This document shows positions 44,817 to 54,620 of a DNA stretch of 64,000 nt, piece by piece (positions within the stretch are counted from its first letter, which is position 1; every line of letters begins with the position of its first letter). The position numbers and the translations under genes were made by a program. The notes below the pieces were generated by a model. It was not told where the DNA came from. It did no database searches and saw only the letters and a program-made list of their open reading frames with translations. The stretch spans positions 310,001-374,000 of the forward strand of contig JAJVDF010000460.1 in assembly GCA_022410635.1 (NCBI GenBank), given 5' to 3'. The DNA is from Tretioscincus oriximinensis (taxonomy: Eukaryota; Chordata; Lepidosauria; Squamata; Gymnophthalmidae).

Positions 44817-44894
44817 CACTGCTCAAAACAATTAAGGGAACGCTTTAACATACACTGTTATGCTAAAGTGTTCCCTTAATTGTTTTGAGCAGTA
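44817..44894. mobile_element. 78-bp mariner-type MITE
   Basis: Near-perfect palindrome: ACTGCTCAAAACAATTAAGG mirrored by CCTTAATTGTTTTGAGCAGT, arms of about 29 bases with an 18-base centre, flanked by TA on both sides. The ACTGCTCAAAA-type end is that of a widespread vertebrate mariner family. Confidence 0.85.
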
Positions 44895-44896
44895 TA

Positions 44897-45815
44897 TTTT
44901 ACTTACATAGTTTTGTGAGCCCATTTAGTCATTGCCACAGACCATTACAATTGTTAGATCAAATAGGTTGGGTGTCCACCACTGTTGCTGCCAATTTAAT
45001 AGCTATCAAAAATGTGCACGTTTGTAAACCCAATCACCATAGAGGCCAATCCAGCCGCTATGGCAGCTGCCAGTTTCAGTGGTTTGCATGAATGTCCTTT
45101 TGTGACTGACTCATCCACATGCCCACCTACAGTTGCAAACGCAACACCTGTCATATTAATGAGGTTAGATGGGCACCTCGTGTCCGATTGCTCAGTGGCT
45201 TTCAGAGTATAATAGGAATGTCTCAGCAGCTATTACATTGGTGAGAATTTCAGCATCCAACCATGCCACTCGCAACATAGCGACTGCTGTATAGAGAACT
45301 GGATTCTCAACTCGATAGAAGCCTAGATTTATTTAACTGTGACCAGTTATGTAGCTTTATGATTGTTTGGGAGGGCCCCCATGTAAAAATCCTAAGGCTT
45401 AGAAAGAATCTTTGTCTTGAATCCATACAGGAGGATGTTGCTATGCTATTATATATATGGAAACAGCTTCCTTTGTGAGCAAAAACTGAAACAGTACCTG
45501 TCTGGAAATATTTTCCTGTTTTCTAAAGGAAGACAGGAAATAGCTATGTTGAAAAAGAGCATCTGGAAGCAAGGGAGACTCCTGAGCGAAGCCATCCCCT
45601 CACAAGTGGGAAACATATGCAGGGATGTACCTGTGTATCTTTTGTTTACATTTTAATTTGTGAAGAAGAAAACTGGGGATGTTAAAACGAAATACATCCG
45701 TGTACAACGAGCACGGTCTGCCTGATGGAAGCAAAAACAGAAGTGTTTGCTGCAGGAAGATTTTGCAGGGACAAAGGGGAACAAAGTCAGAAAAAAAATC
45801 CGTGTCTTGATCGTC
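44897..45815. other. Anonymous stretch before the promoter region
   Basis: Several 60-79 codon frames without motifs. No exon recognised. Confidence 0.4.
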
Positions 45816-45961
45816 AAGATGTAATCGTGCAGCAAAGGGACACGTGTCTACGGAAGCTTATGCCACCCACTTTTCTCCTGTTAAGTCTCTTAGTGCTACT
45901 AGCCCCTTTGCTGGTCTTTCTACTGGACTAACACGGCTATTTCTCTGAGAAGATGTAATCG
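45816..45961 (+). mobile_element. PLE 3' end with 12-bp duplication
   Basis: The insertion 45828-45949 is flanked by AAGATGTAATCG at 45816-45827 and 45950-45961. It begins with a ~13-base inverted scrap (TGCAGCAAAGGGA), then runs in sense: GTGTCTACGGAAGCTTATGC, GTCTCTTAGTGCTACTAGCC, ending ACACGGCTATTTCTCTGAG. It lies just upstream of the CpG island. Confidence 0.9.
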
Positions 45962-46222
45962 AAGAGCCAGGAGGCGCCCCTGCCTAGATTTACACCCGTC
46001 ACGTCTGAATTCACACTTGACATTCCCCTGCCTCGTTGTGTATGGCGCCGGCCAGGCTTTACAAAGCGCCCTGTGTGGGGGAACCAACATGGCTTTAGCT
46101 TCCTGTTAGCAACCGAGGCGGGCGGGGAAGCAGCCGTCTGAAGGGATTCCCCTTGAGGAAAGAGGAAGGTCGAAGTTATAATCACTTCGTCCTCCGAAAA
46201 TCCTCTCAGCGCTGCCGCAGCC

Positions 46223-46249
46223 ATGAGCCTCAGCCGTCGTCTTTCTGAG
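46223..46249 (+). CDS. Candidate first coding exon, MSLSRRLSE
   Basis: An ATG in good Kozak context (GCAGCCATGAG) opens nine codons, MSLSRRLSE, ending exactly at GAG|GTAAGA, a strong consensus splice donor. It sits 5' in the CpG island, about 270 bases right of the PLE insertion. I do not recognise the gene. The next exon is not identifiable in the window, so it would lie beyond or within unrecognised sequence. Other candidate starts at 46815 and 47473 may compete or represent alternative promoters. What is seen is only the ATG and donor; coding status is inference. Confidence 0.35.
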
Positions 46250-46311
46250 GTAAGACACAGGCCGTCCTTCACGGAGCCTCCTTCTGGGTGATATCCCCAG
46301 GCAGAGCTTGC

Positions 46312-46386
46312 CTACCCACATGCCAGTGTAGGCTATGGCAGGCCCCATTCGGGGCCTGCCATAGCCTACACTAGCATGTGGATGGG
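46312..46386. repeat. Near-perfect hairpin in the CpG island
   Basis: The left arm CTACCCACATGCCAGTGTAG to GGCAGGCCCC (46312-46346) and the right arm GGGGCCTGCCATAGCCTACA to TGGATGGG (46351-46386) pair at about 32 of 35 positions around a four-base loop ATTC. It could be a tiny MITE or a transcribed hairpin in the 5' region of the gene. Confidence 0.9.
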
Positions 46387-46530
46387 AGNCTCCTGTTCCG
46401 AGAATAACCAGGGGAAGGCCGCAGGGAACAAGAGCGCGCGCGGCACCGCCACAGGCCGGCGCGGGACCTCGCCTTCTCTGAGGGCCCTTCTCTCTCCTCA
46501 CGCCGAGGGGGAGGAGCCGCATTCTCACGC

Positions 46531-46539
46531 CCATTGGTT
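46531..46539 (-). promoter_or_regulatory. Inverted CCAAT box
   Basis: CCATTGGTT, the NF-Y motif reversed, in the CpG island about 280 bases before the ATG at 46815. A single motif match; no functional evidence. Confidence 0.35.
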
Positions 46540-46814
46540 GGGTCTGCTGCCAGTCCGGGCAGGCGGAGGGCGTGACCAGGCAGGAAGAAAGCCGGCTGTG
46601 CTTGTGCTTATGCTGCTGCTACTACTATTACTCCTCGTAGTGAAAGCAAAGCGGCACACGGCGGCCGAGGGGAAGCTTGTTGCCGTCGACAGGGGACTTC
46701 TCCCGCCTTCCCCCCCCCGCCCCCTTCCACCCAGGGTGGTCGTGCGGGAAGCGCGGCAGTAACGCCGCCGCCGCCGCCGCTTTCCCCTCAAGCCCGTCCG
46801 CCCTTGGATGCGCC

Positions 46815-46862
46815 ATGGAGGAGGAGCGGGCAGGGGAGCAGATGAGGCCGCTACTTACGACG
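46815..46862 (+). CDS. Candidate first coding exon, MEEERAGEQMRPLLTT
   Basis: ATG in a strong context (TGCGCCATGGAG) opens sixteen codons, MEEERAGEQMRPLLTT, up to ACG|GTAATT, an acceptable but not ideal donor. The acidic start followed by a PLL motif is reminiscent of cytosolic N-termini of endolysosomal membrane proteins (dileucine type), but that is speculation. Flanked by CCG/GCG triplet runs on both sides. The frame stays open past the donor for some distance, so an unspliced reading is also possible. Phase 0 as for the candidate at 46223, so both could splice to the same next exon. Confidence 0.4.
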
Positions 46863-47472
46863 GTAATTGCACGAGGGAAGGCGGCGGCGGCGGCGGCGGG
46901 TGAAGCAGGCGAGACAAAAGCGAGTAGGCGGCGGCGGCGGCGCTTTTCCCGCCTTTCCCCTCCACTGTGGGGTCGCCGGCCGGCCAGCCGAGGCTGCTGC
47001 TGCCGCCGGTGGCTTCTTTGTGTAGGGAGGCGGAGCTGCCCCGGATCGCTCCTCTCTGTCTGAAGGGGAAGAAAAAGCCTCGGCGGCCGTCGAGTGTCTG
47101 CCTCTCAGGCAGGCCCCACAAAAGCCCCGCCGTCCACTCTTGGCTTCCGCCGGGTCTCCCTCCCTTCATTGCAAGCAGGGAGGCGACTGCAAGGTCTGGA
47201 AAGTCANGCTCAGCCCCTGCGGAGGCGCCTCCCGTGGGCGCTTTGCCGCTCGCCTCGCCTGCTCGGAAGTTCCCCTTCTGGGTTGAGCGGAGCTCTGTCA
47301 AAAAACGAGCTGGAACGGGCGCCCACGTGGATGGAGTGAGGAAGGTCCACGAGGCTCCTCTGTTCGGTTTCCGCCCCTCCCTCTCCTCTCCTCTCTCCTC
47401 TTCCCCCCCCCCCCGGAAATTTAGGATTTGCCAGCCAGCCCAGCAGCAGCATCTCCAGCAGCTTGAATCAAA

Positions 47473-47942
47473 ATGAAGCCGCAGCAGGCAAGGGATCCTT
47501 GGCCGGTGATTATGAGAAAGAAGAAACACTTTCGCCTTTCTTCTTTGCTGCGGTTTATTNNNNNNNNNNNNNNNNNNNNNNNNNNNNNNNNNNNNNNNNN
47601 NNNNNNNNNNNNNNNNNNNNNNNNNNNNNNNNNNNNNNNNNNNNNNNNNNNNNNNNNNNNNNNNNNNNNNNNNNNNNNNNNNNNNNNNNNNNNNNNNNNN
47701 NNNNNNNNNNNNNNNNNNNNNNNNNNNNNNNNNNNNNNNNNNNNNNNNNNNNNNNNNNNNNNNNNNNNNNNNNNNNNNNNNNNNNNNNNNNNNNNNNNNN
47801 NNNNNNNNNNNNNNNNNNNNNNNNNNNNNNNNNNNNNNNNNNNNNNNNNNNNNNNNNNNNNNNNNNNNNNNNNNNNNNNNNNNNNNNNNNNNNNNNNNNN
47901 NNNNNNNNNNNNNNNNNNNNGGCAGCAGCCTTTTGATTCCCT
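47473..47942 (+). CDS. Candidate coding exon spanning the assembly gap
   Basis: ATG with A at -3 (CAAAATGAAG) opens MKPQQARDPWPVIMRKKKHF and RLSSLLRFI before the N run. After the gap QQPFDSL is followed by GTGAGT, a perfect donor. The basic cluster RKKK before a hydrophobic start would fit a type II membrane anchor, but the sequence is cut there. If the stated gap length is exact, the frame stays open across it; gap lengths are often arbitrary. The bases could equally be 5' UTR. Confidence 0.3.
47560..47920. other. Assembly gap (361 N)
   Basis: Run of N within or next to the 3' end of the CpG island; probably a GC-rich or repetitive stretch that failed to sequence. Confidence 1.
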
Positions 47943-47949
47943 GTGAGTG

Positions 47950-50865
47950 CCAACATATAGTTGGTCAAGCAGAGCTCTTTTGTCCTCTGATTTTGCAGTC
48001 CTAGAGCTCAAGGAAGCGGTGTGCTATTTCTAGGCCCTTTTCATTGCTTCTCGTGTACATGGAGGTGGGTAGGGAAGAATAATGCAGCAGTGATTCATTT
48101 TACTTCCTTTCAGGGATGGGAGTGAAGGAAAGCAAACATGACCCTGAAAGTCCTGTTGCAGAAAGGAAAATCTGGCTCACGATTTTTTTTTTAATCTCCT
48201 TCACTTTTGGGATGAATAGTGTAAATCAGAATTTTTAAGTTACCTCTAGTAGCCTGTGGGTAATATAGACAAGGACTCTTAAATTGAAAATATATTTCTG
48301 GCAGCATTGGAAGGAAACAGACAAGCCCTCCAAGATCACCTTTTGAATGATAATGAATAATGTATGTTCTCCCAACATTGGCCATAACATGATAATGCTT
48401 TTGCTGATTGTTTATATGATAAACAAGTTCTGTTTTGTATTTGCTATCGCAATCTGTATTGAATAAAAATTGAAATATTAAATGCAAAACAGTACTTAAC
48501 TTGTTATTGTATAAATACCATATAAATGTTAGTATTTGAGAGTATCTCATACAGTATGCTTTTAAAAGAAAAGAGATAAAAGTTTTGGAGAAACAGGAAT
48601 GTGGGTGCAATTTACTTGTGGTGACCATATCTCTGTATTTTGATTTTTAGTGGGAATTAAACTTGTTAGCACGGTAGTTGCATACTGAAAATGCCTGCAA
48701 TTATTGTAGTTGCTTAACATAAATTTGGTGTTCTCAGNTTCCACAAGGCACAGTGACACTTGAGGCACAAAGAACTATGGATAAGATCACTGCTGCTTGA
48801 GGGAATGGATTAAACAGTAACAAACTGCCCTTTAACTGATTTCTGATAGCTCTTTCTTTAAACAGTTGCAGTTATGACTAGCAAGAGCCACATAGGATTT
48901 ATTCTGCCTGCTTTAATGCATTGTTTTTCTGTCAGAAAGGATGAAGCACAGACACTCTATGAATTAGATTGGGATTGAGTTATAGATTGTGACCTTTTTT
49001 GTCTAATATCTGGACAATGTTAATGTTGTATGTTAAGTTCTAAATTCTTGTAGTGGTTCATAATACTCTCAGAATTGTTGATGTGGGTGAGTATATGTAG
49101 AAGTTATTCTCTTTCCAACTATCTAGTTTGTGGGCTTTGTTTGAACTCCACAGGGTCAGTTAATCTTCCATTGCTGGAAAATGGATTAGATCAAAGAAAG
49201 ATTTGCTAGTGTTATGTGGGGGAGAAGTTTCTGCCTGCATTGGCTGCAACTGATTAGACCTCTGTAGTAGTCCCCAAACTCCATTGCATTGTGTGTGGGG
49301 TTCCTAAAAAATCAACATTATCTGATTTTGGTTTTGCATTTTTTCTTTCGTTTCAATTTCAAAGTGAAATTGAAAGCTGAATAAAATATTATAATTTTAA
49401 CAAGATTGTGATCTAAAGTTTTTAATTATCATTTTAAAAAAACTTACTGAAGTCAGTTTTCTTCCTAGTAGTTAAATGAAACTTAGGCTGTTTCTGCCCT
49501 AGGCCATATTTTGTTCCCTGAAGGGATCTAAGATGTTTTCTATCAACATACTATTCTGGGATAGCATAGGCACTGTTGGGACTTGCATTAGCCCAGATGA
49601 CAGGTGAGAACAGACTTAGACCTCTTTCTGGAATGAAACAAATCTTAATGCAAAAAGGACCTTTGATTTTTCACAAGAGACTATTGCTCTTATTGTAACT
49701 GTTGGTGTTGATATAACTTCAAAATATTTGTAATGTATCAGTGCTGGACATGATGAAGAACCAGAAACAATGTGGCTGGAAAGCTTTTACTTTCCTGAAT
49801 CATACTTTATTTTATTCTGATCCAAAAAGTGGTTTAAAGATCCATCTGTCCACATGCCAATTAGATCTAGTACAGGCCTGAGTTAGCCTGAAATAGCATG
49901 TGGACAGCAAACCATTTAGACCACCTTCTGGAACAGAATAATGCCAAGGTCAAATCAGGCCTTCTAGTTGAAATCTTGACCTTCCATAACAACAATTACC
50001 TCCAGATGTGAGATAAACCCAACAATATTCTTGGCGCTACATTGGGAATGCTAGGCATATCAAAGTGTTCCCAATATAGCACCACTGCAGTGTGTAAAAA
50101 GCATGTTACTGTTAGAGGAATTCATTACTGATGCCATGCAATACTCTGCATCTGTAGTATATGAGTAGGTGAGTAGTAGGTGAATAGTATATGTGACCAT
50201 TGGAGACTCCTAAAAGTCAGCCAAATAGGAGGAAAAATATAGAAATGAAGGGGAGCACTTGGCTGGCTTCTAGCAGACCCCAGCAAGTGAATCCCATGTG
50301 CTGTTGCAGGAATTTACTGTTTGTATCTGGCAAAAAATAGTAAGAAGCTTGTTTAAATCCTGTACTTGCTGTCTGGAGGCAACCTGCCCTGTGGCCTTGA
50401 TCTTTGGGAAGCTGACGTTGCTTAGTACGTGGTTTGAAATGAAGAGCAAATTTTAAATGAGACACCAGTTTTAAATTGATCCTTCAAATAGTTCATTCAA
50501 TATTATTATCAAATTATTTTAAAATTGGTGCCAATAGATCCGACATGTACTTTTAACAGTGCAGTCCCTGGAAGTAGATGTTTAATAAAGAATATGTAGC
50601 TTCATGAGGGGAAAGGGATGTTATTTTAAAAACCTAATATGATTCTTAAAGTTCATAGTTCTCTAGTCTATCTTTAATTAGCTTCCCAATTGGAAAAATA
50701 GAAAGAAATGCACCTAGAAGAAAAATAAGTGTACTTTAACATAACAAACTCTACCCATCCACTATTGCTATCTCAGTAATAGGCAAATATACTGTTGCTT
50801 GTATAACTTGAACAATATTAGAGATGGTAACAGTAACAAGTCTGAATCGCTTGGAGAAAGGTTAG
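47950..50865. other. Probable first intron, no exon seen
   Basis: AT-rich sequence downstream of the GTGAGT donor. Frames (such as the 145-codon minus-strand one at 48191-48628) have no motifs. Confidence 0.4.
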
Positions 50866-51046
50866 GTAAATTTATGAAGGGCAAGAATGCTGCTGGAATT
50901 GATGCCTAGTACTACCAGGCATCATGCAGAGATTCAAGAATAAGCTTCTTCTGCTTAACGGTGCCCCAAAGCTATTGATGAGCGACTGTGAAAGACGGGA
51001 TATTCTGCTATGGCCTGATCCAGCAGGACTTCTCTCCTGTTCTTGT
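50866..51046 (-). repeat. Dispersed family R, opposite orientation
   Basis: GGTAAATTTATGAAGGGCAA, 'gatattctgctatggcctg' and ATCCAGCAGGACTTCTC read as the reverse of the 'gccatactggatcaggcc' block. Confidence 0.55.
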
Positions 51047-51179
51047 ATTATCTTACAACCTACCCATCCCTTTATGCAAGTTGTCTCCCTCAATTGCTAT
51101 AGTTCAATCATAGCTCTCCTTCCAGATTTGAGATTCCATAGTGCCTTGCAATTTGGGATGTGGGTGTGCATACTTGCGA

Positions 51180-51325
51180 AAGCTTTTACTTAGTAAGTTA
51201 GGGAGGGTTATATTTCAATGGATATTTTATATTGTTTTATATTTTTGTTTTTTTATTTATGTGACTTATCTTGGGACACTTGATAAAGAATACTTGAGAT
51301 AAACTAGTGATATAAATACTCAAAT
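51180..51325 (+). repeat. LINE 3' tail-like sequence
   Basis: T-rich run, then TTATGTGACTTATCTTGGGA and 'gagataaactagtgatataa', ending TACTCAAATAAAAAAGG. The 'cttgggac...gatataaat' shape is that of CR1/L2 tails; weak. Confidence 0.35.
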
Positions 51326-53241
51326 AAAAAAGGTTTTCTGTGTTATACATTTAATTACCAGTGGTCGAAATGAGAACTATCCAAACGATACACTTCTAAA
51401 TGAAAAGTGATAGAAGTGAAAGATGCATTGGCATAGATATGCTTTATCTGCATCAGTTTTAATCTTTTTTTACTTCAAATATCCTGCATGCCTGTTAGAA
51501 TATTTTCAGTCTTCCTCAGGAATACTAGTGTTCAAATCTTAGTGGCTGGGCATGTCTATCACTACTGAAAACTCCAGTTGGGACCTTTTGTGTTGTACAG
51601 AACAATGAAGATGGAAGATTTCATTTCTTTTCTGTGGCACCACTGCTATATTTTTAGAAAAGGCTCATCCTTTGTCTATTTGTAGTAAACGTGTATAACG
51701 GCATGGAATCAAACCACAATGTTACAGGAGATATATTTTACCTCCAAGATTCCCCCAGATTATTGAACTAAGACAATGATCCGGAACTCAGTAATGTTAC
51801 CCCTGCAAGAATCTGTAGCTCTACCATTTCAGCAAGGCATTAATTCTCTTTTTGGCTCAAGTACTTTTCAGCTCCCTGCTAGTCTTTATCCAAACATCTT
51901 GTTTACATTCCCAAGCTTGATCAGCTAAAGCATGTCCATGAAACATCACCAGACAATGTTTCATGCATATTTGTATGTCCTGTATGAATGATGAAATGCA
52001 AACCATGCTCTCCATAATATTTTGCAGAAAACCCACAATGAGACTTCACTGTCATCTATTGAGGACTTTCCAGATACAGCAAAAATGCTACTACCTCACA
52101 GCTAGACTGCCAGACAGCCTGAGACACTATATCAACACTGTCATGGTTGTTCAGCCATTTAGGTCATATATTCAAGGCACTGACTGTCTAGCCAAGTTAT
52201 TTGGTTTAGCATTGGAAGAGACTTCCAGAAACTGCTGTGGGGGCAAAAATCCCACCCTAAAGAAAATGCATTAGGCACATAACCTGTATTTTTGGCAGGC
52301 CATGATGAGAGAAAAATCTCACTTTCCACTTACCATATGGAGGGTGCCTTGCTTTGGTCTTAGGAACTCTGTTAAATTATATGAGAATGAAAAAGGCACT
52401 ATTCTGGCCTGTATTACCACAGAGTAAGCCCACTAAGATCTAGGTATATTCATGATGAAATACTTTTTACTTGTTCTTGCTATCATTAACCTGTTTTTTC
52501 ATTTGTTTTGTTTGGTTAACTAGTAGTGGGAGTGGTACAGAATTCTTCAGAAGTTACTGCCAGAGAAAAATCCAGCTCAAAATAACTCTGTCAGCTATAG
52601 AATTACACAGACTTTGTCACCTTGTATCATTGTTTTTTCTTTAATCAAAATAGTTAATCTACTGTTAGAAATAGATTTGTCTTTGTTCTTGCAGCCATAC
52701 TAATGAAATCTTGTATATTCTGATTTGAAAATACTTTAGATTACAAGGTATCCATTCTGCTCTTTATTGGCTTTGAATGGCATGTAGATTCAGTACACAT
52801 AAGTTACTTTGTGAGAAGCCTCTTTGGTTTAGACAAACTGTATATTTCTTGCACAATTATTTCATTTTGTGATTTATAGAAATGTAAGCAGACCAATCGT
52901 TTAAATATATTATGTATACTTTAGGCATTAATTTAATCCCATCCAAGATACACTCTNCTAAAATGATGATGGTCTTGGAACTCAGAAATTTGAGGAGAGC
53001 CTGAAAATGTTTTCTGATCCCCTTTGCTAGAATGGCCCCAGAAAACTCTAATTTCTTTGAATGCATTGCACCAGAGACCATATAACACTTTGGCTGTGCT
53101 CTGCACGAGTCTGTTTAAGAAGGAATTCCAATAAACTAGAATGATTTCTACTTATTTGAAAACATGTTCCCTAGAAGTAGAGCAGTTGTTCTTAAAAGGA
53201 GAGGCAGTTTAGAGGCTACCTAATAGGCATCATAATGTTTT
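51326..53241. other. No recognisable feature
   Basis: A 103-codon plus-strand frame at 51963-52274 is Cys-rich but matches nothing I know and lacks exon signals. Confidence 0.4.
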
Positions 53242-53497
53242 GAGAGCCAGTTTGGTGTAGTAGTTGGACTGTTATCTGGTAGTCTCCTGGTTCGATTCCC
53301 CACTCCTCCATGAAAGCCATCTGGGTGACCTTGGGCCAGTCATAGTTCTTTAGAACTCTCTCAGCCCCACCTACTTCACATGGTGTCTTCTGTGGAGAAA
53401 GCAACAAAAGCTATGTACACCCCCNCTATGTTGACCGCCCTGAGACCTTCGGGTATAGGGCAGGATACAAGTACAAATAAATAAATAATAAATAAAT
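53242..53497 (+). mobile_element. tRNA-derived SINE (family A)
   Basis: GAGAGCCAGTTTGGTGTAGT, box B TGGTTCGATTCC, GGGTGACCTTGGGCCAGTCA, GCCCTGAGACCTTCGGGTAT, and an AAATAAATAAATAATAAATA tail. Full length with a small deletion in the box A-box B spacer. Confidence 0.9.
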
Positions 53498-54139
53498 GTA
53501 TGTATATACGTTGTAACAGATTCCTAAACTCATTGCTAAGCCTGTACTAACAGAACCTAAGCACCTATTAGTTTTATCTATGGAACTTTATTGCAAGGAT
53601 CTGGTGGGATAGAAAGCAAAAATGAATGAGAAATAGTAAGGGATCAAGCACTATAAGATTACAGTTCTATGCAGATCCTTGATACATACAGTGAAATATA
53701 NACACTTTAGCTTTATGCTTGACACTTTACTGTTATGAAAGAGAAAGGGAAAATAGACTTTGGCTGTGCTAGGGTGCTGCGTACCTTTATGGAGTCAAGA
53801 GAACCATATAATTTATCTTAACTTTCTGAAAATACAACATACCAAACTTTCTCTTTCTGACCCTCTTTTTAATTAGTTGCCTTTTCAAAGCAGAAGTTGA
53901 TTTTATTTATAGCTTTTTTCAAGCAATAAAGAACATACTTGATATTGAGACCAAGGGGTCCATAGAATGTAACAAACAGTAAGCATAAGAGAAGCACATA
54001 ATCTCTTGCAGGTAAAAATTCAGACAGAAGATAAACTTAAAAGCAACTTTAGAAGTTTTTTATCTGCATTTTCCTAATGAATAGGATAGTCATCTGATAC
54101 AGGTTGCATAAAAGCATCCCTGTTTTAGATATGTCAAGC
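53498..54139. other. No recognisable feature
   Basis: Anonymous AT-rich DNA. Confidence 0.4.
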
Positions 54140-54620
54140 ACTGCAAGTGCAGCATGAAACGGGGAGGCATCTTTTGCTAGAAGGAATTGTATTACCTTGG
54201 AAAGAGCAGGTGTGTCATTTGGAGATAGTCTTAAGATTTGGTGCTGTGCCTAGAGTCTCTGAGAATAATATTGAAGGGCAGGAATGTCTGCCTTCAACTA
54301 GGTTTTGTTTGACAATTGCAACGATTCAAGCCCTCATAACCTCGAGACTGGACTACTGTGATGCACTCTGTATGGGTCTGCCCTTGAAAATGGATTGCTG
54401 AAGAGAACACCTCAATAACTGCACATTATAGCAGTCTTAATGGAACTGGTTTGCCTGAGCTACCAGCCCATTTCAAGTGCATTACAATGAGTTACAAAGC
54501 CCTAAACAATTTAGATCTTAGATATCTAAAATAGTGCCTACTTACATATGGACTGCCTGTCATATCTTCACTGTCTTCAGTCAAGGATGGAAGGACCATA
54601 GCAGCTTCCAGGTTATGGAA
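54140..54620 (+). pseudogene. L2/CR1-like LINE reverse transcriptase C-terminal remnant
   Basis: ALITSRLDYCDALCMGLPLK (~54329-54390) is the typical 'SRLDYCN-L--GLP' block after the RT of L2/CR1-group LINEs. It is followed, with frameshifts, by sequence equivalent to 'Q--QN-AA', 'HW-P', 'FK----KAL' (YKALNNL at ~54490-54515) and 'PYL'. Several stops; inactive. The 5' end is indistinct. Confidence 0.65.

Larger units (their letters stand above)
46010..47480. promoter_or_regulatory. CpG island
   Basis: The only stretch of the window with dense CG dinucleotides and high GC. It contains CCG/GCG triplet runs (46763-46780, 46881-46900, 46928-46942), GC boxes, an inverted CCAAT (ATTGG, 46533-46537) and a GGGATTCCCC kappa-B-like decamer (46143-46152). 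No TATA box. This is the hallmark of a vertebrate housekeeping-type promoter. Open frames on both strands here are expected from the GC bias. Confidence 0.85.

Noticed and set aside
46000..46272. Minus-strand frame containing MAAAALRGFSEDEVIITS as a divergent first exon
   Set aside because: No donor of good quality follows and the frame runs into the PLE insertion.
46590..46762. Plus-strand frame with an L-rich stretch (MLLLLLLLLVVKAKRH) resembling a signal peptide
   Set aside because: The leucines come from a CTG/CTA/TTA triplet run, and the frame stops before the better ATG at 46815. At most an upstream ORF.
46815..46862. Naming the gene from the peptide MEEERAGEQMRPLLTT
   Set aside because: Sixteen residues did not match any N-terminus I could recall with confidence.
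46855..47529. A 224-codon minus-strand frame and other long frames in the CpG island
   Set aside because: GC-rich DNA lacks stops by composition; they show Gly/Ala/Arg/Pro bias, no domain and no splice context.
51963..52274. 103-codon Cys-rich frame as a gene
   Set aside because: No family resemblance, no exon signals, and length is within chance for this much DNA.
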